Positions 55,666-64,000 of a stretch of 64,000 bases of DNA are shown here, piece by piece; position 1 is the stretch's first letter; every line of letters begins with the position of its first letter. Below the pieces are notes generated by a model. It did no database searches, had not been told where the DNA came from, and saw only the letters and a list, made by a program, of their open reading frames with translations. The DNA lies in contig OY969812.1 in assembly GCA_963703335.1 (NCBI GenBank), positions 2,232,001 through 2,296,000 of the forward strand, written 5' to 3'. The translations under genes were made by a program, and so were the position numbers. The DNA is from VRUE01 sp963703335 (GTDB taxonomy: Bacteria; Actinomycetota; Thermoleophilia; Solirubrobacterales; 70-9).

Positions 55666-56209
55666 GGCTCATACGGTGAATGTATGACCTCGCTGGCTTC
55701 TTGCGCCTAAACGCGCGCGCGCATCTATGTCGTGCTGAATTTTGCAGGGAAAAACCTTGCCAGGGCGCAGACGCGCATTATAGTTTAGTGTGAATAATCT
55801 GTAGCGCTTGACCGTGTAAACGTGGCCTGTTATTTAGTTGCACGCCCGAGGCCACGAAGTGGAGCCCAGTCAATGTGTGCGCTGACCGAACGGACTCGGA
55901 CGGTCCTTACCCGGCATAGTCGAAGGCCTGGAACACGGCGATCAGCCAATGATCGACCCCCCATCGTCGTCAGCAGGGGGGCGAGCAGCGGGTGCTGGAA
56001 CGGAGCCCGGTCGGCTCCGTTCCACCCCGCGCACTTGCAGGACGGGGTTCTCCAAAAGCCATCGCAAGGATGTCGCGCCGGGGCCCCCAAGTGAGAGGAG
56101 GGGCCCCGGCGCTAACCGTAACTCAATGCCTGTGGGAAAAATCCCACATGGCTATCTGAGCATAGAACGCAAATAGCGAAGTTTCCACTCGATGCAGACA
56201 AAACTCATC
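55666..56209. other. Non-coding stretch with two strong hairpins and an AT-rich block
   Basis: No convincing ORF is present between the regulator and metH (both read into or away from it). 55754-55812 is AT-rich with a promoter-like look. A 12-bp perfect stem, TGGAACGGAGCC (55996-56007) with GGCTCCGTTCCA (56013-56024), has a 5-nt loop. A 13-bp perfect stem, GCGCCGGGGCCCC (56075-56087) with GGGGCCCCGGCGC (56100-56112), has a 12-nt loop containing GAGAGGA. TGTGGGA/TCCCACA at 56131-56148 may terminate metH. No known RNA family was recognised. Confidence 0.6.
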
Positions 56210-59200
56210 CTATTTTGCGGACTCGCTGGGCACCAGTTCGCCGCCTCGCTCGGTGCCTGCGATCAGTTCGTCCGGCGCTTGTTCGGCGGGAATGAACCCG
56301 GACTTCATGCCGAAATAGACGGCCTGCGGGTGGTGGGCCACTATCGCCACCGTTGACTGCTCCGGCATAACGGCATAGCCATCTGAGAGCGTCATCCCGA
56401 TCGCCGTCAGATCGAGAAGTCGCCAGACCTTTGCGTGCTCGGACTGATCGGGGCAGGCCGGGTATCCCCACGAGTAGCGGCGACCCTGATCAAGTGGAAT
56501 GGAAAGGCCGCGGCGCACCTCGGAGTGCAGCCACTCAGCCAGGCCCTCGGCCGCCTGCACGCCCATCCCGTGAACGTAGAGCTGTTCGGCGAACTCGCCC
56601 TCCTTCTCCAGGCGCTCGATCAATTCGGTGACCTGCGGTCCCACCGTCACGCCCTGCAGCGCGACCACGTCTCGTTCTCCCGACTCGATCGGCCGGAAGA
56701 AGTCGGCCAGGCAGATGCGGTCATGCTTGGGCTGGCGCGGGAATATCAGCCGCTCGAGCTCTTGCTCCCCGTTGTCAGGGTCGAATACGACGAGTTGATT
56801 GCCGTCCGCGTTGCAGGGGAAGTAGCCGAGCCGGGCCCGGGGATGCAGATAAGTCTGCTCGCGCCACATCCGCTCCAGGCGCGGAGCGAAGCCCTCCTCT
56901 TCGCCGTTGCCATTGACCAATTCCTCCCAGGCCTCGCCCTTTACTCCTCGGCCGCCCCAGTGCAGCTTGAAGAGGACGTGCCGGTCCAGATAGGGGTAGA
57001 CCTCGTCGAGATCGATCTCGACCTCCCGCACCCCCCAGAACGGCGGCTCGGGGATTGCCACGTCGGTGCGTGCGGACGAGCGAGAGCTTTCGTCGCTGGT
57101 CGGCGGCCCGTCGTCGATCACCAGCGGTTTTTCGCGCAGCTCGCGTGCCTCGGCTCGGATCCGGGCGACGAGTACCTCGCGCGTGGGCCCGTCGACGAGC
57201 GCGTCCATCGTGTCCAGGCCCTGAAAGGCGTCCTTGCAGTAGAAGACCCCGGGTTCGTAGACCTCGTCGGACTCTTTGCCCTTCGGGTAGAGGGTGCGGC
57301 GCCCGAAATCCCGGTTGATCGCCGCGCCGCCGATCAGCACCGGGAACTCCAGCCCGCGTTGATGGAGCTCCTGCACGCAGATCGGCATCTGCTTGGAGGT
57401 CGAAACCAGCAGGGCGGAGAGGCCGATCGCGTCCGCGTCGTTCTCGACGGCCGCCTCGATGATCGTGTCCACAGGCACCTGCTTGCCGAGATCAATCACG
57501 GTGTAGCCGTTGTTGGTGAGAATCGTGTTGACCAGCGACTTGCCGATGTCGTGGACATCGCCGAAGACGGTCGCGATCACGACCTTGCCCTTTGTGTGAC
57601 CCTCGATCCGATCGAGGTAGTTCTCGAGCTGGGCGACGGCGCGCTTCATCACTTCGGCCGACTGCAAGACGAAGGGCAGGATCAGTTCGCCGGCGCCGAA
57701 CTTGTCGCCAACCTCCTTCATCGCCGGCAGGAGCACTTCGTTGAGGGTGGGGACGGCGCCGATCTTCTCGACCGAGCGGTCGATCCATTCCTCAACGCCA
57801 TCCTTCTTACGCCGCAGGATGTGCCAGTGCAGCGCCTCCTCGGGCTCCATGCCCTCGGTGGGGTCCGCGGCCTCGTCGGCCGCTTCCTCGCCCTTCGACT
57901 CGAAATGGGCGATGAAGAGCTCAAGCGCGTCCTCGCGCCGGTTGAAGACGAGATCGTCGGTGAGTTGGCGCTCCTCTGCGGAGATCTCCGAGTAGGGAGT
58001 GATGTGGTTGGGGTTGACCATCGCCAGGTCGAGCCCCGCCTCGACGCAATGGTGGAGGAAGACCGAATTGAGGACGGCGCGCGGCCGTGGCGAGACGCCG
58101 AAGGAGACGTTGGAGACGCCGAGCGACGTCTTCACCCCGGGGATCTCGGCCTTGATCCGGCGGATTCCCTCGATCGTCTCCACCGCGGAGGGCTTCCACT
58201 CATCGTCACCCGTGGTCAGCGTGAAGGTGAGCGCGTCGAAGATCAGCGCCTCGGGATCGAGGCCGTGCTCCTCGCAGGCGATGTCGCGCAGCCGCTTGGC
58301 GATCTCGACCTTGCGCTCGGCCGTCTTCGCCATGCCCACCTCGTCGATCGTCAACGCGATCAGCGCGGCGCCGTGTGCCTTGGCGAGCGGCACGACGGCG
58401 TCGGCCTTGTCGCGGCCTGCCTCGAGGTTGATCGAGTTGACGATCGCCCGCCCGGGGATCTGCTCAAGCGCCGCCTTCAGTACCTCCGGCTCGGTCGAGT
58501 CGACCTGGATCGGCGAGGGCTGAGTCAGCGAGATGCGCTTCACCACCGCCGCCATCTGCTCGTCCTCGTCTTGGCGCTCGGTCAGGGCGACGCAGACGTC
58601 GAGCACGTGGGCGCCGCCTTCGACCTGGTCTTCGGCCACCTGGACGAGGCCGTCGTAGTCGTCGGCGAGGAGCAGCTCCTTGGCCTTGCGCGAACCCTGC
58701 GAGTTAACCCGCTCGCCGACCAGCGTCGGCCGCGGTTCTTGGACCAGAGGGGTGGAGGTCATCATCGAGGAGACCTCGATCGGCCGGGACGCCGGGCGGG
58801 GCCCCGGCACCTGGCCGTCGACCCGCTCACGAATCGCGGCGATGTGCTCTGGCGTCGTGCCGCAACAGCCGCCGACGATGCCGACGCCGTAGCGCTCGAC
58901 GAACTCGCCCAGGGTGGCGGCCAGCGGACCGGGCTCTTCGGGGAAGATCGTCTCGCCGTCGGGCCCCTGCAGGGGCAGGCCGGCATTGGGAATGCAATGA
59001 ACGGGCAGCGGACTGTTCTCGCCGAGGAAGCGGATCGCGTCGCGCATGTCCTCGGGCCCCGTCGAGCAATTGAGGCCGATCACGTCGACGTCGAGCGCGG
59101 TCAGCGTTGTCAGCACCGCCTGGATATCCGTGCCGAGCAGCATCTTGCCGCCTTGGGGGAGCAGCGAGACGCTGGTCTGGATTGGGAGTGTGCGGCCGGT

Positions 59201-59740
59201 TGCCGTGAACGCCTCCCGAGCCCCAAAGATCGCCGCCTTGACCTCGAGGATGTCCTGGGCGGTCTCGATGATGATCAGGTCAGCGCCGCCTTCGACCAGG
59301 CCTCGCGCCTGCTCGGCGAAAACCTCAACCAGGCGGCCAAAAGAGATGTCCCCGAGGGTGGGATCGGTCGAGGCCGGCAGGAAACCGGTCGGGCCGATCG
59401 AGCCGGCGACGAAGCGGTCCGCGCCAGCGGCCTTGCGGGCGAGTTCCGCGGCCTTCACATTGATCTCCAGCGTGTGCTCGCCCAGGCCCCACTCTTCGAG
59501 CTTCAGCCGCGAGCCCTGGAAGCTGTCCGTCTCGACGACCTCGGCGCCGGCCTCCAGCATCGAGGCGTGCACGCCCTCGATCACGTCGGGGCGGTTCAGC
59601 ACGAGCGCCTCGTGGCACTTGCCCTCGAGCCCGCCGTAGTCGTCCTGGGTGAGCTCGAATTGCTCGAGGGTCGCGCCCATGCCGCCGTCGAAGACGACAA
59701 TGCGCTCGCGAGTTGCAGCTAGAAAGTCACGCTCGGCCAT
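56210..59740 (-). CDS. metH: Cobalamin-dependent methionine synthase
   Basis: The 1176-residue protein has all four MetH modules: homocysteine-binding (1-320; IVVFDGGMGATLEQFELTQD, GLNCSTGPEDM and GGCCGTTPEHI with the zinc cysteines), pterin-binding (about 340-600; PTLVGERVNSQGSRKAKELL), B12-binding (about 640-880; VFGDVHDIGKSLVNTILTNN, with the lower-axial His near 730) and the SAM activation domain (about 930-1170; RYSWGYPACPDQSEHAKVWR). It methylates homocysteine with 5-methyltetrahydrofolate. Only 29 nt separate it from the aldehyde dehydrogenase stop, leaving no space for a cobalamin riboswitch. Confidence 0.97.
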   Translation of the reverse strand: MAERDFLAATRERIVVFDGGMGATLEQFELTQDDYGGLEGKCHEALVLNRPDVIEGVHASMLEAGAEVVETDSFQGSRLKLEEWGLGEHTLEINVKAAELARKAAGADRFVAGSIGPTGFLPASTDPTLGDISFGRLVEVFAEQARGLVEGGADLIIIETAQDILEVKAAIFGAREAFTATGRTLPIQTSVSLLPQGGKMLLGTDIQAVLTTLTALDVDVIGLNCSTGPEDMRDAIRFLGENSPLPVHCIPNAGLPLQGPDGETIFPEEPGPLAATLGEFVERYGVGIVGGCCGTTPEHIAAIRERVDGQVPGPRPASRPIEVSSMMTSTPLVQEPRPTLVGERVNSQGSRKAKELLLADDYDGLVQVAEDQVEGGAHVLDVCVALTERQDEDEQMAAVVKRISLTQPSPIQVDSTEPEVLKAALEQIPGRAIVNSINLEAGRDKADAVVPLAKAHGAALIALTIDEVGMAKTAERKVEIAKRLRDIACEEHGLDPEALIFDALTFTLTTGDDEWKPSAVETIEGIRRIKAEIPGVKTSLGVSNVSFGVSPRPRAVLNSVFLHHCVEAGLDLAMVNPNHITPYSEISAEERQLTDDLVFNRREDALELFIAHFESKGEEAADEAADPTEGMEPEEALHWHILRRKKDGVEEWIDRSVEKIGAVPTLNEVLLPAMKEVGDKFGAGELILPFVLQSAEVMKRAVAQLENYLDRIEGHTKGKVVIATVFGDVHDIGKSLVNTILTNNGYTVIDLGKQVPVDTIIEAAVENDADAIGLSALLVSTSKQMPICVQELHQRGLEFPVLIGGAAINRDFGRRTLYPKGKESDEVYEPGVFYCKDAFQGLDTMDALVDGPTREVLVARIRAEARELREKPLVIDDGPPTSDESSRSSARTDVAIPEPPFWGVREVEIDLDEVYPYLDRHVLFKLHWGGRGVKGEAWEELVNGNGEEEGFAPRLERMWREQTYLHPRARLGYFPCNADGNQLVVFDPDNGEQELERLIFPRQPKHDRICLADFFRPIESGERDVVALQGVTVGPQVTELIERLEKEGEFAEQLYVHGMGVQAAEGLAEWLHSEVRRGLSIPLDQGRRYSWGYPACPDQSEHAKVWRLLDLTAIGMTLSDGYAVMPEQSTVAIVAHHPQAVYFGMKSGFIPAEQAPDELIAGTERGGELVPSESAK

Positions 59741-59769
59741 TCAAAGAGGCTACCGAGCAGGAATTCGCC

Positions 59770-61347
59770 TCAGCCGCGCAACCCCAAACGTCTGCGCCAA
59801 TCCCGCGCGTTGAACGCCGTGGCGACGCGGTTCACAAGCCTGCGACGCCCCTTGGTGTAGGGGTACCAGGCCGGTTCGTTCTTGCCGCCAAAGCGGGTAA
59901 CGACGATCGACTCCGGGCGGCAGTACTTCTTGATTCCGTAATCGCCATGGCGAAAGCCAATTCCCGATTGCTTCCAGCCGCCCATCGGCACGCCCATCGC
60001 GAGCATGTTGGTGATCACGTCGTTGACGTTGACCGAGCCGGCCTCGATTCGGCGCGCGAGCTTCTCCGCCCGGTCCTTGTCGCCGAAGATCGAGGCGGCG
60101 AGGCCGTAGCGGCTGTCGTTGGCGAGGCGCACGGCCTCCTCGGAGTCGCGCACTTTCATCACCCCGACGACGGGGCCGAAGGTCTCATCACGCATCACCT
60201 TCATCGAGTGGTCGACGTCGACGAGTACGGTCGGCTCGAAGAAATCGCCAGGCCCGCTGCCTTTCTTGCCGCCCGTCAGCGCGCGTGCCCCGTTGGCAAG
60301 GGCGTCGTTGACGTGATCCTCGACGATCGCGGACTGGTTCGGCGAGGTCATTGCGCCGACGTCCTTCTCGGGCTTGCGTCCGTCTGCGCCCTGCCGCAGG
60401 CTGCTGACTCGCTTGGTCAGCTTGGCGACGAACTCGTCATAGACCGGCTCCTCGACGTAGATCCGCTCGACCGATATGCAGAGCTGCCCTGAGTTCGCCA
60501 TGCCGCCCCAAGCGGCGGCGTTGGCGGCGCGATCGACGTCGGCGTCGGCGAGGACGATCATCGGATCCTTGCCGCCGAGCTCGAGGCTGACCGGAGTCAG
60601 CGTCTCGGCCGCGCGGGCCATCACCTTTCGGCCAGTTCGGTCCGAGCCAGTGAACTGAACACAGTCGACGTGGTCGACAAGGGTGCTGCCGACTTCGCCG
60701 GCGCCAAGCACGCAATCGAAGACGTCTGGGGCACCGATCTCCTTCTTCCAGGCGTCGATCACCTGGATCAGGCTCAGCGGGGTGAACTCGGAGGGCTTGA
60801 CCACGACCGCGGCGCCAGCCTGCAAGGCCGGAATCGAGTCGCCCAGACCCATCGCCAGCGGGAAGTTCCAGGGACTGATCACGCCGACTACCGGATGCGG
60901 CCGGTACTGGATCATTAGCTTCTTCGAGGCGACAAGGGGAGAGTGTGGCCGGACGACTTCGTCGCCGATGAACTTGGCGGCGTTGGTGCCGTAGAAGTTG
61001 ATCAGGTCGGTGACGTAGAACAGTTCTGCCGCGATGTCGCCGCGGACCTTGCCGGTTTCCGCCTGCACTGTGTCGGATATCTCCTCGACGTTGTCGAGGA
61101 TCCAGTCGCGCAGCTTGCCGAGCCAGTGGTAGCGGCCCTCGATTCCGATCGCCTCCCACTCGGCCTGATTGGCGCGGACGCGGGCTACGGTGGCGGCGAT
61201 CGTCTCGGACGTGTCGACCCGAATCGAGTCGACCGTCTCGCCGTTTGCCGGGTTCAGGACCTCGATCTGCTCAGCGGCTGGCGAGCCGTTGCTGCCGTTC
61301 GCGCCGTTGATCGCTCCCGTGCTCGTCTCGACCGTTCCGCTCTCCAC
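59770..61347 (-). CDS. Aldehyde dehydrogenase (succinate-semialdehyde dehydrogenase-like)
   Basis: 525 residues from GTG 61347. Family marks are HPVVGVISPWNFPLAMGLGD, the NAD site VDCVQFTGSDRTGRKVM, SLELGGKDPMIVLADADVDR with the general-base Glu, and NSGQLCISVERIYVEEPVYD with the catalytic Cys. DETFGPVVGVMKVRDSEEAV follows. A C-terminal extension of about 35 basic residues (WYPYTKGRRRLVNRV) resembles membrane-associated actinobacterial ALDHs. It oxidises an aldehyde to the acid with NAD(P)+; the substrate is open. It lies between the PQQ sugar dehydrogenase gene and metH on the same strand. Confidence 0.95.
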   Translation of the reverse strand: MESGTVETSTGAINGANGSNGSPAAEQIEVLNPANGETVDSIRVDTSETIAATVARVRANQAEWEAIGIEGRYHWLGKLRDWILDNVEEISDTVQAETGKVRGDIAAELFYVTDLINFYGTNAAKFIGDEVVRPHSPLVASKKLMIQYRPHPVVGVISPWNFPLAMGLGDSIPALQAGAAVVVKPSEFTPLSLIQVIDAWKKEIGAPDVFDCVLGAGEVGSTLVDHVDCVQFTGSDRTGRKVMARAAETLTPVSLELGGKDPMIVLADADVDRAANAAAWGGMANSGQLCISVERIYVEEPVYDEFVAKLTKRVSSLRQGADGRKPEKDVGAMTSPNQSAIVEDHVNDALANGARALTGGKKGSGPGDFFEPTVLVDVDHSMKVMRDETFGPVVGVMKVRDSEEAVRLANDSRYGLAASIFGDKDRAEKLARRIEAGSVNVNDVITNMLAMGVPMGGWKQSGIGFRHGDYGIKKYCRPESIVVTRFGGKNEPAWYPYTKGRRRLVNRVATAFNARDWRRRLGLRG

Positions 61348-61393
61348 CGCTGCTCCCTTCTCGACCCTTTGGCTGGTCAGCCAACTGTAACCG

Positions 61394-62593
61394 CTATTTG
61401 CTCACCAACCTGAAAACGGACCCTTCTTGGGAGCAGATGTAGATGCGGCCGCGGCTGTCTTCCCCGAATGAGGTTGGCGAGGTCACCGTAAGGCCGGTCC
61501 TCCGATCAGCGCTCGCTCCATGCAGATGCGGCACGAGGCTGCGCAGCACGCCGGAGCAATAGTCGGCGTAGAGATAGCGCCCGCGCAGCGTCGGCGGGCC
61601 GCCTGGGCCAACCGTGTAGCCGCCGATGATCGTGCAGGTGCCGCCGTCGCGGTCACGGCCGTAGGCGAGGATTGGCTTTGTGGTGTTGCCTGGGTCCGGA
61701 GTGTCTCCACTGTCTTCGGTGTAGCGGCTGTTGCCCTCGAAGGCGTCCCAGCCGAAGTTGGCCCCCGACGCGGCGGCAACGCTGGTGTAGTCGAGCTCCT
61801 CGAAGCGGTTCTGGCCGACGTCGCCGATCGCGATTCGGGGCCGCCCGGCGGTGATCGTGTCGAAGGAGAAGCGGAAGGGGTTGCGGAGGCCGTAGCTGTA
61901 GATCTCGTCGCGCCCGGGCTTGCCGACGAAGGGGTTATCGGTGGGAACCGAGTAGGGCCGGCCGTTGCTCGGGCGGGGATCGATCCGAATCAGCTTGCCG
62001 AGCAGGCTCTCCTTGCTCTGGGCGTTATTGGGCGGGTCGCCGCCGGCGCCGCCGTCGCCAGTGCCGAAATAGAGCAGGTTGCCGAGGAACTGCAGCTGGC
62101 CTCCGTTGTGATTCGTATTGACCGGATGGGGGACCTCGATCACGGTCCGACGCGAGCCGCGCAGCGCCCTGGTGGGACTGCCCCGCTTGAATTCATCGAC
62201 GCGGATGTTGCCGGCGTCGTCCGTGTAGTAGACGTAGAGGCGGCCGCTCTCCCGGTAGTTGGGCGGGAAGGCGATGGAGAGCAAGCCGCGCTCCCCTTCG
62301 TAGGAGACGAGGCCCTCGATGTCGAGGAAGGGATGGCCAAGCGGGCGCCCCTTGCGCAGGACCTCGACCTCGCCAGGCTGCTCGACGACGAAGAGCAGCT
62401 GCGGATATCCCGGAGCGCCCGTTACGTAGGTCGGACTGTCGAAGCTGCCGACGCGCTTCAGCCCAACGCCACCTCGCTTCGTCGCCGACTGACCCGCCTC
62501 GGGCTGGTTGGCGGTGCCACAAGCCGGTAGCGCCACCAGCGCCAGGGCCGAGATGGCGGTGCTAAATACCGCTCGTCGCTTCACGAAAATCAA
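61394..62593 (-). CDS. PQQ-dependent sugar dehydrogenase (soluble aldose type), lipoprotein
   Basis: 399 residues from TTG 62593, with a GTG three codons later as alternative. A lipoprotein signal peptide ends in ALPACGTANQ (lipobox LPAC). The beta-propeller begins KRVGSFDSPTYVTGAPGYPQ and carries LLSIAFPPNYRESGRLYVYY, VNTNHNGGQLQFLGNLLYFG (His and Asn in the PQQ pocket), DEIYSYGLRNPFRFSFDTI, NFGWDAFEGN and GRYLYADYCSGVLRSL. It should oxidise sugars or related alcohols outside the membrane. Whether PQQ is made is unknown; the window has no pqq genes. It overlaps no neighbour. Confidence 0.92.
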   Translation of the reverse strand: MIFVKRRAVFSTAISALALVALPACGTANQPEAGQSATKRGGVGLKRVGSFDSPTYVTGAPGYPQLLFVVEQPGEVEVLRKGRPLGHPFLDIEGLVSYEGERGLLSIAFPPNYRESGRLYVYYTDDAGNIRVDEFKRGSPTRALRGSRRTVIEVPHPVNTNHNGGQLQFLGNLLYFGTGDGGAGGDPPNNAQSKESLLGKLIRIDPRPSNGRPYSVPTDNPFVGKPGRDEIYSYGLRNPFRFSFDTITAGRPRIAIGDVGQNRFEELDYTSVAAASGANFGWDAFEGNSRYTEDSGDTPDPGNTTKPILAYGRDRDGGTCTIIGGYTVGPGGPPTLRGRYLYADYCSGVLRSLVPHLHGASADRRTGLTVTSPTSFGEDSRGRIYICSQEGSVFRLVSK

Positions 62594-62608
62594 GCTACCC
62601 GGCAGCGC

Positions 62609-63271
62609 CTATTTCTTTTCGACGACTTCTCCGCTGCCGGTGACTTCGGTGTCGCGCTCGGCCGAGCTGATCTCGACGACAAAGGAGCCACCGGGCGCCA
62701 CGCCGCCGCCGGTCTCCGCCTTGGCGGAACCGCTCAGGCCGGCGTCGATTGCGTAGAGGAGCGTGTACTTACCCGTCCTTACGGCGCTCAGCTTCCAGAC
62801 CACATCGGCGCTTGCATCTTTCTTCAGTGGCCCGAAGTCGAAGGTTTTCTGGTTCGAAGTTTCCGCCCCACCGGGCGCTGATGAGCCGGCGAACCTCGGG
62901 TAGTGCTCGGCCAGTACCCACACTGGCCGGTCGGGTTGAGCAAGGCCCGGCTGGGGATCGTGGATCGCGAAGGGCAGGGTGGAGGTTTGACCCTCCCTGC
63001 CCTTGATCGAGACGTTGACGGTCAGCGCCGGGATCGTCTTGTCGCTCATGTTGCGGACGCCCAGCTTCAGAAGATAGGTCTGGCCGAGCTGCTGCGAGGT
63101 GGAGAACTCGGACTTCGTGACCTTGACTCTGTACTTGCCGGCGGCCTCGTTTGCGTCGGAAGACGATTCGCCGCCGCAGGCTGCAATCGCAAGGGTCAGC
63201 GCCACGGCAAGGGCAGTGGCAACGGCGGCGCGAAGACGGTGATGCGAGACCTTTGTTGCGTGCCCCCCCAA
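62609..63271 (-). CDS. Predicted lipoprotein of unknown function
   Basis: 220 residues from TTG 63271. The signal peptide (RAAVATALAVALTLAIAACGG) ends in a lipobox (IAACG), so the protein is lipid-anchored. A beta-rich domain follows: YRVKVTKSEFSTSQQLGQTY, LLKLGVRNMSDKTIPALTVN, DVVWKLSAVRTGKYTLLYAI, a pattern like immunoglobulin-like lipoproteins that support exported enzymes. No catalytic motif is visible. It is 15 nt upstream of the PQQ sugar dehydrogenase gene, so the two may be co-expressed and act at the membrane surface. Confidence 0.8.
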   Translation of the reverse strand: MGGHATKVSHHRLRAAVATALAVALTLAIAACGGESSSDANEAAGKYRVKVTKSEFSTSQQLGQTYLLKLGVRNMSDKTIPALTVNVSIKGREGQTSTLPFAIHDPQPGLAQPDRPVWVLAEHYPRFAGSSAPGGAETSNQKTFDFGPLKKDASADVVWKLSAVRTGKYTLLYAIDAGLSGSAKAETGGGVAPGGSFVVEISSAERDTEVTGSGEVVEKK

Positions 63272-63376
63272 AGCGGCCGCAACATACCACGGGGTTTCGC
63301 CTGCTCTGGAGCGGGTTAGCCCGAACTCAACAGTGCCCGCTGGTGCATCGCATAGACTCGTCGCAGGAGGAGGATG

Positions 63377-64000
63377 ATGGTCGGATCCGCGGTCAACAGG
63401 GCGTTCTTGCCCGCCAAGTCGTTGTTCGAACAGGTCGGGGACATGATGATCCTCACTGCTCGCACGCTCGTTTCCGCGGTCAAACCTCCCTACCCCTACG
63501 GTGAGGAGTTCATCGGCCAGTTCCTCTTCGCCTTGCAGCTCTGCTGGTTCCCGCTGCTGATCTCAACCGTCGCCTTCGGCTTCGGCGCGCCGGGCCTGCA
63601 GGCCTCCAACTTCCTCTCCCTCTTCGGCGCCCTCGATCGCCTCGGCGGCTTCTTCGTGCTTGCCTCGATCCGCGAGTTCGCCCCCTTCGTCACCGCCGTC
63701 GTCGTCGCCGGCGTTGCCGGGACCGCAATCACCGCGGATCTTGGAGCTCGCAAGATCCGCGAGGAGCTCGACGCCCTGCAGGTGCTCGGCGTCGACCCGA
63801 TCAAGAACCTGGTCGTGCCGCGCTTCCTGGCGTTGATGCTGATCACAGGCCTGCTCGACATCTATGCCCTGGTCTTCGGCATCACCGGCGGCATCGGCGC
63901 CGAGCTGCTCTACCACCAATCGCTCGGTGGCTTCTTCGCCACACTCTTCTCCAACGCCTCGGTCACCGACCTCTGGGGCTCGGTGATCAAGTGCACACTG
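63377..64000 (+). CDS. MlaE/YrbE-type ABC permease of an Mce lipid transport system, partial
   Basis: The gene runs off the right edge after 208 codons. ATG 63377 has AGGAGGAGG just upstream; ATG 63374 is less well spaced. The sequence includes KPPYPYGEEFIGQFLFALQL, then CWFPLLISTVAFGFGAPGLQ, SIREFAPFVTAVVVAGVAGT, AITADLGARKIREELDALQV and LGVDPIKNLVVPRFLALMLI, which are the MlaE signatures (EEL.ALQVLGVDP). This permease works with Mce substrate-binding proteins to move lipids or sterols across the envelope. The rest of the operon would lie to the right. It is divergent from the lipoprotein gene. Confidence 0.93.
   Translation, partial: MVGSAVNRAFLPAKSLFEQVGDMMILTARTLVSAVKPPYPYGEEFIGQFLFALQLCWFPLLISTVAFGFGAPGLQASNFLSLFGALDRLGGFFVLASIREFAPFVTAVVVAGVAGTAITADLGARKIREELDALQVLGVDPIKNLVVPRFLALMLITGLLDIYALVFGITGGIGAELLYHQSLGGFFATLFSNASVTDLWGSVIKCTL

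Noticed and set aside
56435..59722. A 1095-codon open frame antisense to metH, and similar long antisense frames at 5564-7522, 15938-18415 and 52314-54545
   Set aside because: They mirror strongly recognised genes (metH, MFS, amidase, ferredoxin reductase) and arise from the GC-rich third codon positions; their translations show no known domain.
59741..59769. Cobalamin riboswitch upstream of metH
   Set aside because: Only 29 nt separate metH from the preceding gene and no B12-box-like sequence is visible there.
1..64000. tRNA, rRNA or tmRNA genes
   Set aside because: I saw no T-loop plus acceptor pattern or rRNA-like stretch. The CACCTCCTTTCT run at 38285-38296 resembles the 16S 3' tail only because it is the complement of a Shine-Dalgarno site.

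Overview
The window is high-GC bacterial DNA, densely packed, with many GTG and TTG starts and 1-4 nt start/stop overlaps. The gene content points to an actinobacterium: HemQ-type coproheme decarboxylase, actinobacterial holin-X plus DUF3618 proteins, a PimA-like mannosyltransferase, an MlaE/YrbE (Mce) permease, and many acyl-CoA dehydrogenases, crotonases and SDRs. The style fits class Thermoleophilia (Solirubrobacterales-like). That placement is inferred from gene content and could not be checked with a marker gene, because no rRNA or tRNA is visible.

Layout. 0-4 kb: rubredoxin/GMC oxidoreductase pair, LemA, a conserved hypothetical, a NUDIX hydrolase, and an ECF sigma factor with a DUF4349 membrane partner. 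4-10.6 kb: biotin genes bioA and bioB-bioF-bioD on the minus strand, split by a plus-strand MarR/MFS efflux module that has its own operator. 10.6-16 kb: GH3 hydrolase, CHASE-GGDEF diguanylate cyclase, AlkA-type glycosylase, crotonase, a small biotin carrier protein, GT2 and a cupin. 16-24 kb: amidase/TetR divergent pair around a 16-bp palindrome, glycerol kinase with an apparent CTG start, PlsC, a lactonase-like hydrolase, SDRs and a deazaflavin nitroreductase. 24-29 kb: small accessory genes, including two decayed genes (a VOC protein with an in-frame stop and a frameshifted SnoaL-like gene). 29-30 kb: a VapBC-like module lying between an intact acyl-CoA dehydrogenase 3' end and an isolated copy of that 3' end. 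30-38 kb: an acyl-CoA catabolic cluster (two ACADs; divergently ECH, carboxyltransferase, BKACE, CaiB-type CoA-transferase, MerR).

38.06-38.42 kb is a gene-poor stretch holding what I consider the best candidate novelty: two tandem micro-ORFs (21 and 17 codons), each with a consensus Shine-Dalgarno directly preceded by a hairpin, whose peptides share MDxSxxLYLL. 38.4-47.6 kb: epimerase/SDR, a large class III cyclase-ATPase-TPR regulator, nitrilase/TetR, a small envelope operon (44-aa protein, holin-X, DUF3618), then BolA, Grx4, ErpA and DegV. 47.6-54.5 kb: a GT4-flippase fusion, a large membrane protein, HemQ, a PAS/CxxC protein and ferredoxin-NADP reductase. 54.6-56.2 kb: a two-wing regulator and a structured non-coding stretch. 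56.2-64 kb: metH, aldehyde dehydrogenase, PQQ sugar dehydrogenase, a lipoprotein and the start of an Mce-type permease gene.

A second theme is a set of intergenic palindromes of about 36-57 nt (2306, 10603, 14748, 22271, 22746, 32696, 35187, 45885). They fall into at least two sequence families and share a long outer stem around a smaller inner hairpin; they look like extragenic palindromic repeats or terminators.
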